Below, in pieces: positions 43,286-52,391 of a stretch of 64,000 nt of DNA. The notes beneath the pieces are model-generated. The model was not told the DNA's origin, searched no databases, and saw only the letters and a list, made by a program, of their open reading frames with translations. Position 1 is the stretch's first letter. The number at the start of each line of letters is the position of its first letter. The stretch comes from Providencia zhijiangensis (GTDB lineage: Bacteria; Pseudomonadota; Gammaproteobacteria; Enterobacterales; Enterobacteriaceae): assembly GCF_030315915.2 (NCBI RefSeq), contig NZ_CP135990.1, positions 3,162,001 through 3,226,000 on the forward strand, read 5' to 3'. A program made the position numbers and the translations under genes.

Positions 43286-43756
43286 ATGGATATTCGTAAA
43301 ATTAAAAAGCTGATCGAGCTTGTTGAAGAGTCTGGCATTTCTGAACTGGAAATTTCTGAAGGTGAAGAGTCAGTACGTATCAGTCGTGTATCACCAGCAT
43401 CTCAAATGATGGCTGCACCTCAACAGTTCTACTCAGCACCAGTTGCTCAACAACCTGCATTAGCTAACGCAGTTGCTCCAGCACAAGAAGCAGCAGCTCC
43501 AGCAGCACCTGCGGCAGTTTCTGGTCACCAAGTTCGCTCACCAATGGTTGGTACTTTCTACCGCTCACCAAGCCCAGAAGCAAAACCATTCGTTGAAGTT
43601 GGTCAAACTGTCAAAGTTGGCGATCCTCTTTGCATCGTTGAAGCGATGAAAATGATGAACCAAATCGAAGCAGATAAAGCTGGTGTTGTTAAAGCTATTT
43701 TGTTGCAAAACGGTGATGCAATAGAATTTGACGAGCCATTAGTTGTCATCGAATAA
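43286..43756 (+). CDS. accB: Biotin carboxyl carrier protein AccB
   Basis: AccB carries biotin between the carboxylase and transferase parts of acetyl-CoA carboxylase. The biotinylated lysine is in [16 protein letters not shown], in the C-terminal biotinyl domain (about 80-156). An Ala/Pro-rich flexible linker (about 45-80) separates it from the N-terminal domain. 156 residues, same as E. coli. accC follows after 12 bp. Confidence 0.98.
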   Translation: MDIRKIKKLIELVEESGISELEISEGEESVRISRVSPASQMMAAPQQFYSAPVAQQPALANAVAPAQEAAAPAAPAAVSGHQVRSPMVGTFYRSPSPEAKPFVEVGQTVKVGDPLCIVEAMKMMNQIEADKAGVVKAILLQNGDAIEFDEPLVVIE

Positions 43757-43768
43757 CGGGGCGTTTCC

Positions 43769-45115
43769 ATGCTGGAAAAAATTGTTATCGCTAACCGTGG
43801 GGAAATTGCACTGCGTATTCTGCGTGCATGTAAAGAACTCGGCATCAAAACTGTTGCGGTTCACTCCACGGCAGATAGAGATTTAAAACACGTGTTGCTG
43901 GCAGACGAAACTATTTGTATTGGTCCAGCAGCATCGGCAAAAAGCTACTTGAATATCCCTGCAATCATTGCAGCGGCTGAAATCTCAGGCGCACAGGCGA
44001 TTCACCCAGGATACGGTTTCCTGTCTGAAAACGCTGACTTTGCAGAGCAAGTAGAACAATCAGGCTTCATTTTTATCGGCCCAAAAGCTGAAACCATCCG
44101 CCTAATGGGCGACAAGGTTTCTGCGATTAGCGCGATGAAAAAAGCAGGCGTTCCATGTGTACCAGGTTCTGATGGTCCACTGGGTAACGACACTGAAAAG
44201 AACAAAGCGATTGCTAAACGCATCGGCTTCCCAGTTATCATCAAAGCATCTGGTGGTGGTGGTGGTCGTGGTATGCGTGTGGTTCGTAATGAGAAAGATT
44301 TAGAATCTTCCATTAACCTGACCCGTGCAGAAGCAAAAGCCGCATTCAACAACGACATGGTTTACATGGAGAAATTCCTTGAAAACCCACGTCACGTTGA
44401 AATCCAAGTGATGGCAGATGGTCAAGGTCATGCTGTTTATTTAGCTGAACGTGACTGTTCAATGCAGCGCCGCCACCAAAAAGTGGTTGAAGAAGCACCA
44501 GCTCCGGGGATCACCCCAGAAATTCGTCGTAATATCGGTGAACGCTGTGCGAAAGCCTGTATAGAAATCGGCTATCGTGGCGCAGGTACTTTTGAGTTCT
44601 TATTTGAAAACGGCGAATTCTATTTCATCGAAATGAACACCCGTATTCAGGTTGAGCACCCAGTGACCGAAATGATCACCGGCGTTGACTTAATCAAAGA
44701 ACAGCTGCGTGTAGCTTCTGGTTTACCATTATCTGTGACTCAGGATCAGATCAATGTTCACGGTCATGCGATTGAGTGTCGTATCAACGCAGAAGACCCG
44801 CACACATTCCTGCCTAGCCCAGGTAAAATCACTCGTTTCCACTCTCCGGGTGGCTTCGGTGTTCGTTGGGAATCTCATATTTACGCAGGCTACTCTGTTC
44901 CTCCGTTCTATGACTCAATGATCGGTAAATTAATCACTTACGGTGAAACTCGTGAAATCGCGATTGCTCGTATGAAGAACGCGCTGAACGAACTGATCAT
45001 CGATGGGATTAAAACCAACATCGAATTACAACAGATGATCATGAATGATGAAAACTTTGCCAAAGGTGGAACCAACATCCACTATCTGGAGAAAAAACTC
45101 GGTATTCAAGAATAA
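43769..45115 (+). CDS. accC: Biotin carboxylase AccC
   Basis: AccC carboxylates biotin on AccB using ATP and bicarbonate. ATP-grasp fold with the glycine-rich loop [13 protein letters not shown] and the active-site region [16 protein letters not shown]. 448 residues, against 449 in E. coli. Part of accBC. Confidence 0.98.
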   Translation: MLEKIVIANRGEIALRILRACKELGIKTVAVHSTADRDLKHVLLADETICIGPAASAKSYLNIPAIIAAAEISGAQAIHPGYGFLSENADFAEQVEQSGFIFIGPKAETIRLMGDKVSAISAMKKAGVPCVPGSDGPLGNDTEKNKAIAKRIGFPVIIKASGGGGGRGMRVVRNEKDLESSINLTRAEAKAAFNNDMVYMEKFLENPRHVEIQVMADGQGHAVYLAERDCSMQRRHQKVVEEAPAPGITPEIRRNIGERCAKACIEIGYRGAGTFEFLFENGEFYFIEMNTRIQVEHPVTEMITGVDLIKEQLRVASGLPLSVTQDQINVHGHAIECRINAEDPHTFLPSPGKITRFHSPGGFGVRWESHIYAGYSVPPFYDSMIGKLITYGETREIAIARMKNALNELIIDGIKTNIELQQMIMNDENFAKGGTNIHYLEKKLGIQE

Positions 45116-45150
45116 TCCCCTGAATAATCGACATTTTCGTCATTAAAAAC

Positions 45151-45183
45151 AAATACCGGAAAGCCAATTTCCGGTATTTTTTT
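45151..45183 (+). terminator. Terminator of accBC
   Basis: A 12-bp perfect stem (45151-45162 with 45168-45179) with a 5-nt loop leads into a run of seven T. It lies about 35 bp past accC. Confidence 0.93.
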
Positions 45184-45291
45184 GCCTATAAATGGCAGGA
45201 TTATCGGTTTTATTACGCTATTTTTCACACTCCCCCTTCAGATTGTCGTACAATCCCCGATTATTTTTGTCAACATGAGGAGGAAAAGCGG

Positions 45292-45534
45292 ATGGACAAA
45301 CGTTTTCTTCAATCAAACAGGGAAGCTCGTTGGGCGCTATATCTGACTATTGCCTACATGATAGGTTGGGTACTTTGTGCTTATCTACCCAGTAACACAC
45401 TTGGTGTTACCGGATTACCGTTATGGTTTGAATGGTCATGTCTGATTCTCCCTATCATCTTTATTTTGCTATGCATCATGATGGTTAAACTCGTATTCAA
45501 AGATATCTCGTTGGAGGAGAAAGATGCAGACTGA
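45292..45534 (+). CDS. yhdT: Small membrane protein YhdT (DUF997)
   Basis: An 80-residue inner-membrane protein with two membrane segments (ALYLTIAYMIGWVLCAYL and LILPIIFILLCIMMVKLVF). It always precedes panF in enterobacteria and overlaps it here by 11 bp, as small accessory subunits of other sodium:solute symporters do. A direct role with PanF is inferred from this, not shown. AGGAGG lies just before the ATG. Confidence 0.92.
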   Translation: MDKRFLQSNREARWALYLTIAYMIGWVLCAYLPSNTLGVTGLPLWFEWSCLILPIIFILLCIMMVKLVFKDISLEEKDAD

Positions 45535-46978
45535 AGTTCTTCTGCCCTTAATCGGCTATCTGCTCCTCGTTTTTCTCCTTTCGCTCTACGCTTATAAAAA
45601 ACGCACGAAAGGCGAATTTCTTAATGAGTATTTTCTAGGTAATCGCTCGATGGGCGGCTTTGTTTTAGCCATGACCATCACCGCAACCTACATCAGCGCC
45701 AGCTCCTTCATCGGTGGTCCCGGTGCCGCCTACAAATACGGGTTAGGCTGGGTACTCCTCGCCATGATCCAACTGCCGGCTATCTGGCTCTCTCTGGGCG
45801 TACTGGGCAAAAAATTTGCCATCTTAGCTCGCCGCTACAATGCAGTTACCCTTAACGACATGCTCTACGCCCGTTACCAAAGTCGTTTTCTCGTTTGGTT
45901 TGCTAGCGTAAGTTTATTAGTCGCTTTCTTTGGGGCGATGACGGTGCAGTTTATCGGTGGTGCGCGACTACTCGAAACCGCAGCTGGCATTCCTTATACC
46001 TACGGATTAATGATTTTTGGCGTCTCTATCGCGCTGTATACCGCGATTGGAGGCTTCCGAGCCAGTGTCCTTAACGATGCTTTACAAGGGCTGGTCATGT
46101 TGCTTGGCACCGTTATTTTGCTGGTTGCCATTATCTACCATGCAGGTGGTTTACCAGCTGCCGTGGAAAAAATGCATGCTATCGACCCGAAACTGGTCTC
46201 CCCTGAAGGTGCCAACGATATCCTTAGTGGGCCATTCATGGCCTCATTCTGGGTGTTAGTCTGTTTTGGAGTTATCGGATTACCACATACCGCAGTGCGT
46301 TGTATCTCCTACAAAGACAGCAAAGCCGTTCATAAAGGTATTATTCTTGGTACCATTGTGATGGCAATCTTGATGTTCGGTATGCACTTCGCGGGCGCCT
46401 TAGGGCGTGCCATACTGCCGGATTTAACCATTCCAGACCAAGTGATCCCGACTTTGATGGTTCAGGTTCTTCCGCCATTTGCCGCGGGGATTTTCCTAGC
46501 AGCACCAATGGCCGCAATTATGTCCACCATTAACGCCCAGTTACTGCAATCTTCGGCGACGATCGTGAAAGATATCTATCTAAATGCCGCACCTGAACAA
46601 ATTAAAAATGAGAAAAAACTGGCACGAATCTCCAGCTTCTCAACGTTGATTTTAGGCGCGTTATTGCTGGTTGCAGCATGGAACCCACCTCAAATGATTA
46701 TCTGGTTGAATTTACTCGCATTTGGTGGATTAGAAGCGGTATTCCTGTGGCCACTGGTTCTTGGATTATATTGGGAAAAAGCCAATGGTACTGGTGCTCT
46801 GAGCGGCATGATTGTTGGCGGTGTTTGCTACGCCATTTTCGCCTCATTCAAAATTGAAATTATGGGTTTTCACGCCATTGTGCCATCACTGATCCTGAGC
46901 CTAATTGCCTTTTTGATCGGTAATCTTTTTGGCAAAAATCCAGTACAATCGGCACCAAATGAACTATCAACGAATTAG
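45524..46978 (+). CDS. panF: Sodium/pantothenate symporter PanF
   Basis: PanF takes up pantothenate, the coenzyme A precursor, with sodium. It is a sodium:solute symporter (SSS) family protein with about 13 membrane helices; the family signature lies around [18 protein letters not shown] and [18 protein letters not shown]. 484 residues, close to E. coli (483). It overlaps yhdT and is followed by prmA. Confidence 0.95.
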   Translation: MQTEVLLPLIGYLLLVFLLSLYAYKKRTKGEFLNEYFLGNRSMGGFVLAMTITATYISASSFIGGPGAAYKYGLGWVLLAMIQLPAIWLSLGVLGKKFAILARRYNAVTLNDMLYARYQSRFLVWFASVSLLVAFFGAMTVQFIGGARLLETAAGIPYTYGLMIFGVSIALYTAIGGFRASVLNDALQGLVMLLGTVILLVAIIYHAGGLPAAVEKMHAIDPKLVSPEGANDILSGPFMASFWVLVCFGVIGLPHTAVRCISYKDSKAVHKGIILGTIVMAILMFGMHFAGALGRAILPDLTIPDQVIPTLMVQVLPPFAAGIFLAAPMAAIMSTINAQLLQSSATIVKDIYLNAAPEQIKNEKKLARISSFSTLILGALLLVAAWNPPQMIIWLNLLAFGGLEAVFLWPLVLGLYWEKANGTGALSGMIVGGVCYAIFASFKIEIMGFHAIVPSLILSLIAFLIGNLFGKNPVQSAPNELSTN

Positions 46979-47001
46979 AATTTAAGACAAGAGAAACGAA
47001 A

Positions 47002-47886
47002 ATGCCTTGGATACAAATACGACTAAACTCAAACGCAAAAGACGCAGAAGCTCTTGGCGATGAACTCATGGAAACAGGCTCCGTGTCCGTCACCTTCCAA
47101 GACAGCCATGACACCCCTGTTTTCGAGCCGCTTCCGGGAGAAACTCGCCTATGGGGCGATACTGACGTTATTGGTCTGTATGACGCTGAAACCGATATGA
47201 AATGGGTGGTCGCTCAGTTAGAAAATAGCCCATTACTTGGCGCTGGCTTCGTTCATAAAATCGAACAAATCGAAGATAAAGATTGGGAACGTGAATGGAT
47301 GGATAACTTCCACCCAATGCGCTTTGGTCAACGTTTATGGATCTGCCCTAGCTGGCGCGATGTGCCAGATCCTACCGCGGTTAACGTGATGCTAGATCCT
47401 GGCTTAGCATTCGGTACGGGAACCCATCCGACGACTTCATTATGCCTTGAATGGCTCGATGGGTTGGATCTTGAAGGCAAAACCGTTATCGATTTTGGTT
47501 GCGGATCAGGGATCTTAGCTATCGCGGCATTAAAACTCGGCGCAGCGCGTGCGATCGGGATCGATATCGATCCACAAGCTATCCTCGCGAGCCGCGATAA
47601 TGCAGAACGTAATGGCGTCTCAGAGCGTCTGTCGCTCTATTTACCCAAAGACCAACCCCAAGACCTTCAGGCTGATGTCGTTGTCGCTAACATCCTTGCA
47701 GGCCCATTGCGTGAGCTTGCACCGATGATCAGTGTACTGCCGCGTGCTGGTGGTCATTTAGGTCTGTCTGGCGTATTAGCCAGCCAAGCTGAAGGGGTTG
47801 CTGATGCTTATCGTGCCGACTTCAATATTGACCCTATTGCAGAGAAAGATGAGTGGTGCCGTATCACTGGTGTCAAGCATTTTTAA
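47002..47886 (+). CDS. prmA: Ribosomal protein L11 methyltransferase PrmA
   Basis: PrmA trimethylates ribosomal protein L11. The N-terminal substrate-recognition domain ([20 protein letters not shown]) joins a SAM-binding domain with [21 protein letters not shown] and the NPPY-like motif [11 protein letters not shown]. 294 residues, near the E. coli length (293). 23 bp after panF. Confidence 0.97.
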   Translation: MPWIQIRLNSNAKDAEALGDELMETGSVSVTFQDSHDTPVFEPLPGETRLWGDTDVIGLYDAETDMKWVVAQLENSPLLGAGFVHKIEQIEDKDWEREWMDNFHPMRFGQRLWICPSWRDVPDPTAVNVMLDPGLAFGTGTHPTTSLCLEWLDGLDLEGKTVIDFGCGSGILAIAALKLGAARAIGIDIDPQAILASRDNAERNGVSERLSLYLPKDQPQDLQADVVVANILAGPLRELAPMISVLPRAGGHLGLSGVLASQAEGVADAYRADFNIDPIAEKDEWCRITGVKHF

Positions 47887-48133
47887 TGGGTTTGCGGTAA
47901 AAATCAAAGAATAATTTCTTTGAAATTAATTGCAGAATGGATTATCTTACAGCTCAAATATTGCTCAATAGCTGATGATAATCTGTTCTGCTCGAGAAGT
48001 GAGTCTTGGATATTCAAAGTAATCGTTATTTTTAGCTCCTGTTGTTAAAAAACGCCTAACAGCTTGTTAAATAACACTAATTTTATTATTTTATAAAAAG
48101 CAAGATAAAAAAGTTAGTGATAAATAACCGTTT

Positions 48134-48184
48134 GCTCAAAGTTTGTCCTTTCATATCTCGTAAAAAATGCGTAATATACGCGCC
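48134..48184 (+). promoter_or_regulatory. dusB-fis promoter with a Fis binding site
   Basis: TTTCAT (48149-48154) and TAATAT (48172-48177) with a 17-bp spacer form the promoter, followed by a GC-rich discriminator and a likely start near 48184. The arrangement resembles the E. coli fis promoter base for base over long parts. The 15-mer at 48134-48148 fits the Fis core motif (G, Y, AAA, TTT, R, C at the right places) and is centred about -43, so Fis can repress its own operon. The stretch 47887-48133 after prmA is AT-rich with no gene. Confidence 0.82.
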
Positions 48185-48215
48185 CTTGCAGTCACAGTAT
48201 GGCCCCCATTTAGTT

Positions 48216-49193
48216 ATGCGAATCGGACAATATCAGTTGAGAAACTGTCTTATTGCTGCCCCCATGGCAGGTATCACAGATAAACCGTTTAGGTCTCTGT
48301 GTTATGCGATGGGTGCTGGAATGACGGTATCGGAGATGCTTTCTTCTAACCCACAAGTTTGGAAGACAGATAAATCGAGACTCAGGATGGTTCACCGCGA
48401 TGAACTCGGGGTACGTTCCGTTCAAATAGCTGGCAATGATCCCGATGAAATGGCCGCAGCAGCTCAAATTAACGTTGAGAGCGGCGCTCAAATCATTGAT
48501 ATCAATATGGGCTGCCCAGCTAAAAAAGTGAATCGTAAGCTTGCAGGCTCAGCCTTACTGCGCTATCCGGAGATTGTAAAATCAATCCTGGAAACCGTTG
48601 TAAACGCTGTGGATGTGCCAGTCACACTGAAAATCCGCACAGGCTGGTCACCTGAAGAGCGTAACTGCATAGAGATTGCCCAATTGGCCGAAGATTGTGG
48701 TATTCAAGCCCTGACCATTCATGGCAGAACCAGAGCCTGTCTGTTCAACGGTGAAGCTGAATATGACAACATTCGGGCAGTTAAGCAGACTGTTTCCATT
48801 CCGGTTATTGCCAATGGCGACATTACTGACCCGCTAAAAGCCAGGGCTGTTTTAGACTACACAGGGGCGGATGCCTTGATGGTAGGACGAGCAGCTCAGG
48901 GAAGACCTTGGATCTTTCGGGAAATCCAACATTATCTGGACACAGGTGAAATATTGCCACCGATGCCTATGGCAGACGTGAAAAGCATTATGTTAGGGCA
49001 TGTACGGGAACTGCACGACTTTTATGGTCAAGGCAAGGGAGCCCGTATAGCGCGCAAACATGTTTCTTGGTATTTACAAGAACATGCACCTGATGACCAG
49101 TTTCGGCGCTCCTTCAACGCCATTGAGGATGCCAGCGAACAGCTGGAGGTGTTGGAAGCATTTTTTGAAAATTTTTGCGTAAATAAAAGATAA
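48216..49193 (+). CDS. dusB: tRNA-dihydrouridine synthase B
   Basis: DusB reduces specific uridines (U17 in E. coli tRNAs) with FMN and NADPH. The catalytic cysteine is in [20 protein letters not shown], and [14 protein letters not shown] and VIANGDITD mark the FMN barrel. I start at the ATG at 48216 (325 residues; E. coli 321), which keeps the promoter outside the gene; the frame is open upstream through the promoter, which is not coding. First gene of dusB-fis. Confidence 0.96.
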   Translation: MRIGQYQLRNCLIAAPMAGITDKPFRSLCYAMGAGMTVSEMLSSNPQVWKTDKSRLRMVHRDELGVRSVQIAGNDPDEMAAAAQINVESGAQIIDINMGCPAKKVNRKLAGSALLRYPEIVKSILETVVNAVDVPVTLKIRTGWSPEERNCIEIAQLAEDCGIQALTIHGRTRACLFNGEAEYDNIRAVKQTVSIPVIANGDITDPLKARAVLDYTGADALMVGRAAQGRPWIFREIQHYLDTGEILPPMPMADVKSIMLGHVRELHDFYGQGKGARIARKHVSWYLQEHAPDDQFRRSFNAIEDASEQLEVLEAFFENFCVNKR

Positions 49194-49207
49194 GAGCTGA
49201 CAGAACT

Positions 49208-49504
49208 ATGTTCGAACAACGCGTAAATTCTGACGTACTAACCGTTGCAACTGTAAATTCACAAGATCAAGTAACTCAAAAGCCGTTACGTGACTCAGTT
49301 AAGCAAGCACTGAAGAACTATTTTGCTCAATTAAATAATCAAGATGTTAACGATTTATATGAGCTGGTATTGGCTGAGGTAGAACAGCCTTTGTTGGACA
49401 TGGTTATGCAATATACCCGTGGAAACCAGACCCGTGCAGCCCTGATGATGGGTATCAACCGCGGAACTCTGCGTAAGAAACTGAAAAAATACGGCATGAA
49501 CTAA
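49208..49504 (+). CDS. fis: Nucleoid protein and growth-phase regulator Fis
   Basis: Fis bends DNA, activates rRNA promoters and stimulates site-specific recombination. The 98-residue sequence has the N-terminal beta-hairpin arms, four helices, and the C-terminal helix-turn-helix [20 protein letters not shown]. It is virtually the E. coli protein. It follows dusB by 14 bp. Confidence 0.99.
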   Translation: MFEQRVNSDVLTVATVNSQDQVTQKPLRDSVKQALKNYFAQLNNQDVNDLYELVLAEVEQPLLDMVMQYTRGNQTRAALMMGINRGTLRKKLKKYGMN

Positions 49505-49532
49505 TCCTAGTCGGTTAATGCAGTGTTTTTAG

Positions 49533-49565
49533 AAGCCCTTTCTGATTTTAGAAAGGGCTTTTTTT
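49533..49565 (+). terminator. Terminator of dusB-fis
   Basis: A 10-bp perfect stem (49533-49542 with 49551-49560) with an 8-nt loop leads into a seven-base T run. Confidence 0.93.
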
Positions 49566-49781
49566 GTCCCTTTCGATCTGAACACTATCCCCCTCCTTTC
49601 TAATACTTAGTTAAGTGCCCCTCTGCTGTTTAATTTTGTTCCCACTCCGATACATGTTACTACCTTGAAAGATAGCTACAGTCGACTGGGTTACGCGATA
49701 ACAACCGCATCTGAGTGGCATTTAGCGGGGATGAAAGCCGAGAATTGGCTTAGCCATGTAAAACTCCTCTATAAATAAAAA
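49566..49781. other. Unassigned stretch between fis and the chemotaxis receptor
   Basis: No gene, repeat or RNA I recognise. A frame without stops runs 49611-49775 but has no early start codon or ribosome site. This is the boundary where E. coli-like core order ends and accessory genes begin. Confidence 0.4.
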
Positions 49782-49813
49782 AACCCAGTACAAACGCAAG
49801 TTCATACTGGGTT
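49782..49813 (-). terminator. Terminator of the chemotaxis receptor gene
   Basis: A 9-bp perfect stem (49782-49790 with 49805-49813) with a 14-nt loop is followed on the minus strand by seven T. It lies about 35 bp past the receptor stop codon. Confidence 0.9.
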
Positions 49814-49847
49814 CAACCTACTAAGTTTTCTTGGTAATTAACGTCTA

Positions 49848-51434
49848 TTATGCAATCGCAACCTTGGAATCAGTGAATGTATGTCCATCACTGGTTAACT
49901 GAAATTTACTGACCGATTCCTGTAACTCTTCAGTTTGATGCTCTAATGAACTTGCAGCTGTTGCCACTTGCTCAACCAAAGACGCATTTTGCTGTGTCAC
50001 ACTGTCCATTTGAGTAATGGCAACCCCCACCTGTGCGATACCTTTACTCTGCTCCTCCGAAGCTGTCGTGATTTGTTTCATAATCGCCGTCACTTCGTTG
50101 ATCCCTTGCAGAATATTGCTCATTGTCGAGCCCATTTCATGAACCAAATGCGTGCCTTTTTCCACACAGGAACTCGATTCTGCAATCAGCTTTTCAATTT
50201 CCATTGCCGCATCGGCACTGTGGCTAGCAAGCTTACGAACTTCAGCAGCAACCACCATAAATCCACGACCATGAACCCCTGCTCGCGCCGCTTCAATGGA
50301 GGCATTCAATGCCAAAATATTGGTTTGGAAACTGATGTCATTCATCATGCTGATGATGTCAGAGATTTTTTTGGCACTCTGGGAGATCTCATCCATCGTG
50401 CTCACCACGGACTCAACAATCGCATCCCCTTGATTAGCCACTACAAAGGCTTCAGCGGCTAATTGGTTGGCTTGATGGGTATTTTCCACATTCAGTTGCA
50501 CTGCTGCTGTGATTTGCTCCATGCTGGCCGCGGTTTCTTCCAAGGCTGCGGCTTGCTCTTCCGTTCGTGATGAAAGGTCACTATTGCCGTTAGATATTTC
50601 TGTCGCACCGCGATAAATACTTTCGCTACCATTGCGGATCGTCAACACCGCATCACGTAAACTGTTCTGCATCTCTTCTAATAATGGGAAAAGTTTACCG
50701 ACACAGTTACGACCAAATGGCTCAATTGGCTGGCTTAAATCCCCCTTCGCAATCTTATCGAAGTATTGACGGATCAGCTCCAGCGGTCGTTGCATCATCT
50801 TAGCCAGATAACGGTCAGTGAAGATCAAAATTAGCAAACCAAAAATGGTCGCGATGATAATCACTACTCGCGTCATATTCATGTGCTCATCAACCGCTTC
50901 CCGCGTGTGTTCAATCATCACATCCGCAGTTTGGTTAAACTGGGTGATAGCCGCGCCGAATGTACGGCTCAACGCAGGTGTGACATTATGGGCATGAGCC
51001 AAATAAGCCGCTTTATCATCCCCCATGGAAATAGCTAATTGTGGTTTCACGCCCTCATCGAGCAGCGCTTGCCAGCTATTTATCACTTGGTCGGAAATGG
51101 CTTTATCCATCGGGCCTGGGGAAATTGACTTCATCTCCTCAAGATAACGCTCCATATTCACGAGCGCGTCTTTGACTAAAGCGTAATCCCCTTCTTTGCC
51201 CTCATTTTTGGTTTCCATCACGCGGGTTAAGCGAGTGACAAAACGAAAATATTGGTCATTCCCCTGACTCAGTACCGTCATCTGTTTCACCAGTTGTCGA
51301 TCAACATGGATGCCGTCAGAAATGCGTGATAAGGACCAACCGCTATACAGGCTTATGCCCCCAAGGTTTAGGCATAAAATGCCAAGTAGTACGAGCATCA
51401 CAGCACGTATTGAATAATTTCGAAGTTTCTGCAT
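49848..51434 (-). CDS. Methyl-accepting chemotaxis protein
   Basis: A transmembrane chemoreceptor of 528 residues. It has a first membrane helix (VMLVLLGILCLNLGGISLY), a four-helix-bundle periplasmic domain (about 35-190), a second membrane helix (VVIIIATIFGLLILIF), a HAMP domain, and the long cytoplasmic coiled coil with signalling tip DISFQTNILALNASIEAARAG. The C-terminus (FTDSKVAIA) has no NWETF-type pentapeptide, so it should rely on other receptors for methylation enzymes. The ligand cannot be read from sequence. A sigma-28 promoter precedes it. Confidence 0.94.
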   Translation of the reverse strand: MQKLRNYSIRAVMLVLLGILCLNLGGISLYSGWSLSRISDGIHVDRQLVKQMTVLSQGNDQYFRFVTRLTRVMETKNEGKEGDYALVKDALVNMERYLEEMKSISPGPMDKAISDQVINSWQALLDEGVKPQLAISMGDDKAAYLAHAHNVTPALSRTFGAAITQFNQTADVMIEHTREAVDEHMNMTRVVIIIATIFGLLILIFTDRYLAKMMQRPLELIRQYFDKIAKGDLSQPIEPFGRNCVGKLFPLLEEMQNSLRDAVLTIRNGSESIYRGATEISNGNSDLSSRTEEQAAALEETAASMEQITAAVQLNVENTHQANQLAAEAFVVANQGDAIVESVVSTMDEISQSAKKISDIISMMNDISFQTNILALNASIEAARAGVHGRGFMVVAAEVRKLASHSADAAMEIEKLIAESSSCVEKGTHLVHEMGSTMSNILQGINEVTAIMKQITTASEEQSKGIAQVGVAITQMDSVTQQNASLVEQVATAASSLEHQTEELQESVSKFQLTSDGHTFTDSKVAIA

Positions 51435-51475
51435 GGAATTTCTCTTTTGATAAAATAAAATGATCTTTGTTTAAT

Positions 51476-51502
51476 TTATCGGCGGTAAAAGAGAAAAATT
51501 TA
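51476..51502 (-). promoter_or_regulatory. Sigma-28 (FliA) flagellar class 3 promoter
   Basis: On the minus strand, TAAATTTT (51495-51502, 7 of 8 bases of the consensus TAAAGTTT) is followed by exactly 11 nt and then GCCGATAA (51476-51483, a full match). This is the standard spacing. The start would lie about 35 bp upstream of the receptor ATG, so the receptor is expected to be expressed with the late flagellar genes. Confidence 0.88.
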
Positions 51503-51653
51503 ATTATTTTCAATTGCTTTCTGACTTTTAGACATCAAAAAAAGCTCAAAATAATCCGATTAAAAATTGGCTTAATGATTGATTTTAGAGACATAATGCC
51601 TGTTTTTTATCCATGCGAGTTCTATTTTCATACAATTACCCTATCTTCCAGTT

Positions 51654-51669
51654 TGTGATTGACCTCCCA
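51654..51669. promoter_or_regulatory. Possible CRP binding site
   Basis: TGTGA-N6-TCCCA differs from the CRP consensus TGTGA-N6-TCACA at one of ten positions. It lies about 210 bp upstream of the DUF411 gene and about 160 bp upstream of the receptor promoter, so its target is unclear. Confidence 0.3.
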
Positions 51670-51881
51670 AAGTATCGCTCTGTTTCTGTAAGAAAACACC
51701 ATCATCAGGTTCTGTAAATATAAGCAAAAATCTGTTTTATCTCTTGAGCTTCCCCCTACGGGAAGCTTTATGGTTCAGAAGTTCCATAAGAACTCGAATA
51801 AGAGAAATACAAACCTGCTTAAATTTCGCACCCTTATTTTTTATTTAAATAACAATATCTTATTTTTGGAGTAATACTGAC
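51670..51881. other. Intergenic region upstream of the DUF411 gene
   Basis: No gene seen. An 8-bp perfect hairpin (51747-51754 with 51760-51767, loop CCTAC) is followed by a short T stretch on the plus strand, resembling a weak terminator or an RNA 3' end without a recognised gene before it. The promoter of the DUF411 gene was not identified; GGAG precedes its ATG. Confidence 0.4.
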
Positions 51882-52319
51882 ATGAAAAAATTGTTATTCA
51901 CTGCACTATTGGCGGCGTCATTTTCCTCTGTTGCAGCAAGCCAAGTTGTTGACCTGTACAAAGAAGAAAGTTGCGGTTGCTGCCATCTTTGGGGCGAAGC
52001 AGTAAAAGCCGCAGGTTATGACGTGAAAATTCACGATGTCACCTATCAAGAGATCGATAAAATCAATCAAGAAGCCAATTTACCTAACTCATTACGCAGC
52101 TGCCATACCGCCAAAATTAATGGCAAATTGGTTGTTGGTCACGTTCCTCTCGATAGCTTAGCGAAAATCAATACACTACCTGATGACGTTGCAGGTATTG
52201 CTGTCGGAGGTATGCCAGCGGGCAGCTTAGGTATGGAGCAACCAAGCGGATTTAAACAAGCCTATTCAGTGATGAGTTTTAAAAAGGATGGTAGCCAATC
52301 CGTATTTGCTCGTTATTAG
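51882..52319 (+). CDS. DUF411 secreted metal-binding-type protein
   Basis: A 145-residue exported protein of the DUF411 family. It has a signal peptide (cleaved near VAA-SQ), then a small thioredoxin-like domain with the CGCC motif in EESCGCCHLWGEAVKAAGYDV, a further cysteine-histidine in LRSCHTAKINGKLVVGHVP, and the family end motif GIAVGGMPAGSLGME. DUF411 genes are often found with copper-resistance genes, and a copper role is suggested by that association; no copper gene is beside it here. It is convergent with tnaB. Confidence 0.85.
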   Translation: MKKLLFTALLAASFSSVAASQVVDLYKEESCGCCHLWGEAVKAAGYDVKIHDVTYQEIDKINQEANLPNSLRSCHTAKINGKLVVGHVPLDSLAKINTLPDDVAGIAVGGMPAGSLGMEQPSGFKQAYSVMSFKKDGSQSVFARY

Positions 52320-52330
52320 TTTTCTATAAA

Positions 52331-52360
52331 AAAGGTACAGCAAACCCTCGCTGTACCTTT
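52331..52360. terminator. Bidirectional terminator between the DUF411 gene and tnaB
   Basis: An 11-bp perfect stem (52331-52341 with 52350-52360) with an 8-nt loop. The T tract is better on the minus strand (TTTTTT), so it probably serves mainly the tna operon. Confidence 0.88.
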
Positions 52361-52391
52361 GGCTGTGATTACTACATCTTAATTTGAAAAA

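Noticed and set aside
49611-49778. A 55-codon stop-free stretch after fis that could be a gene remnant
   Set aside because: No start codon or ribosome site near its beginning, no recognisable motif, and the length is expected by chance.
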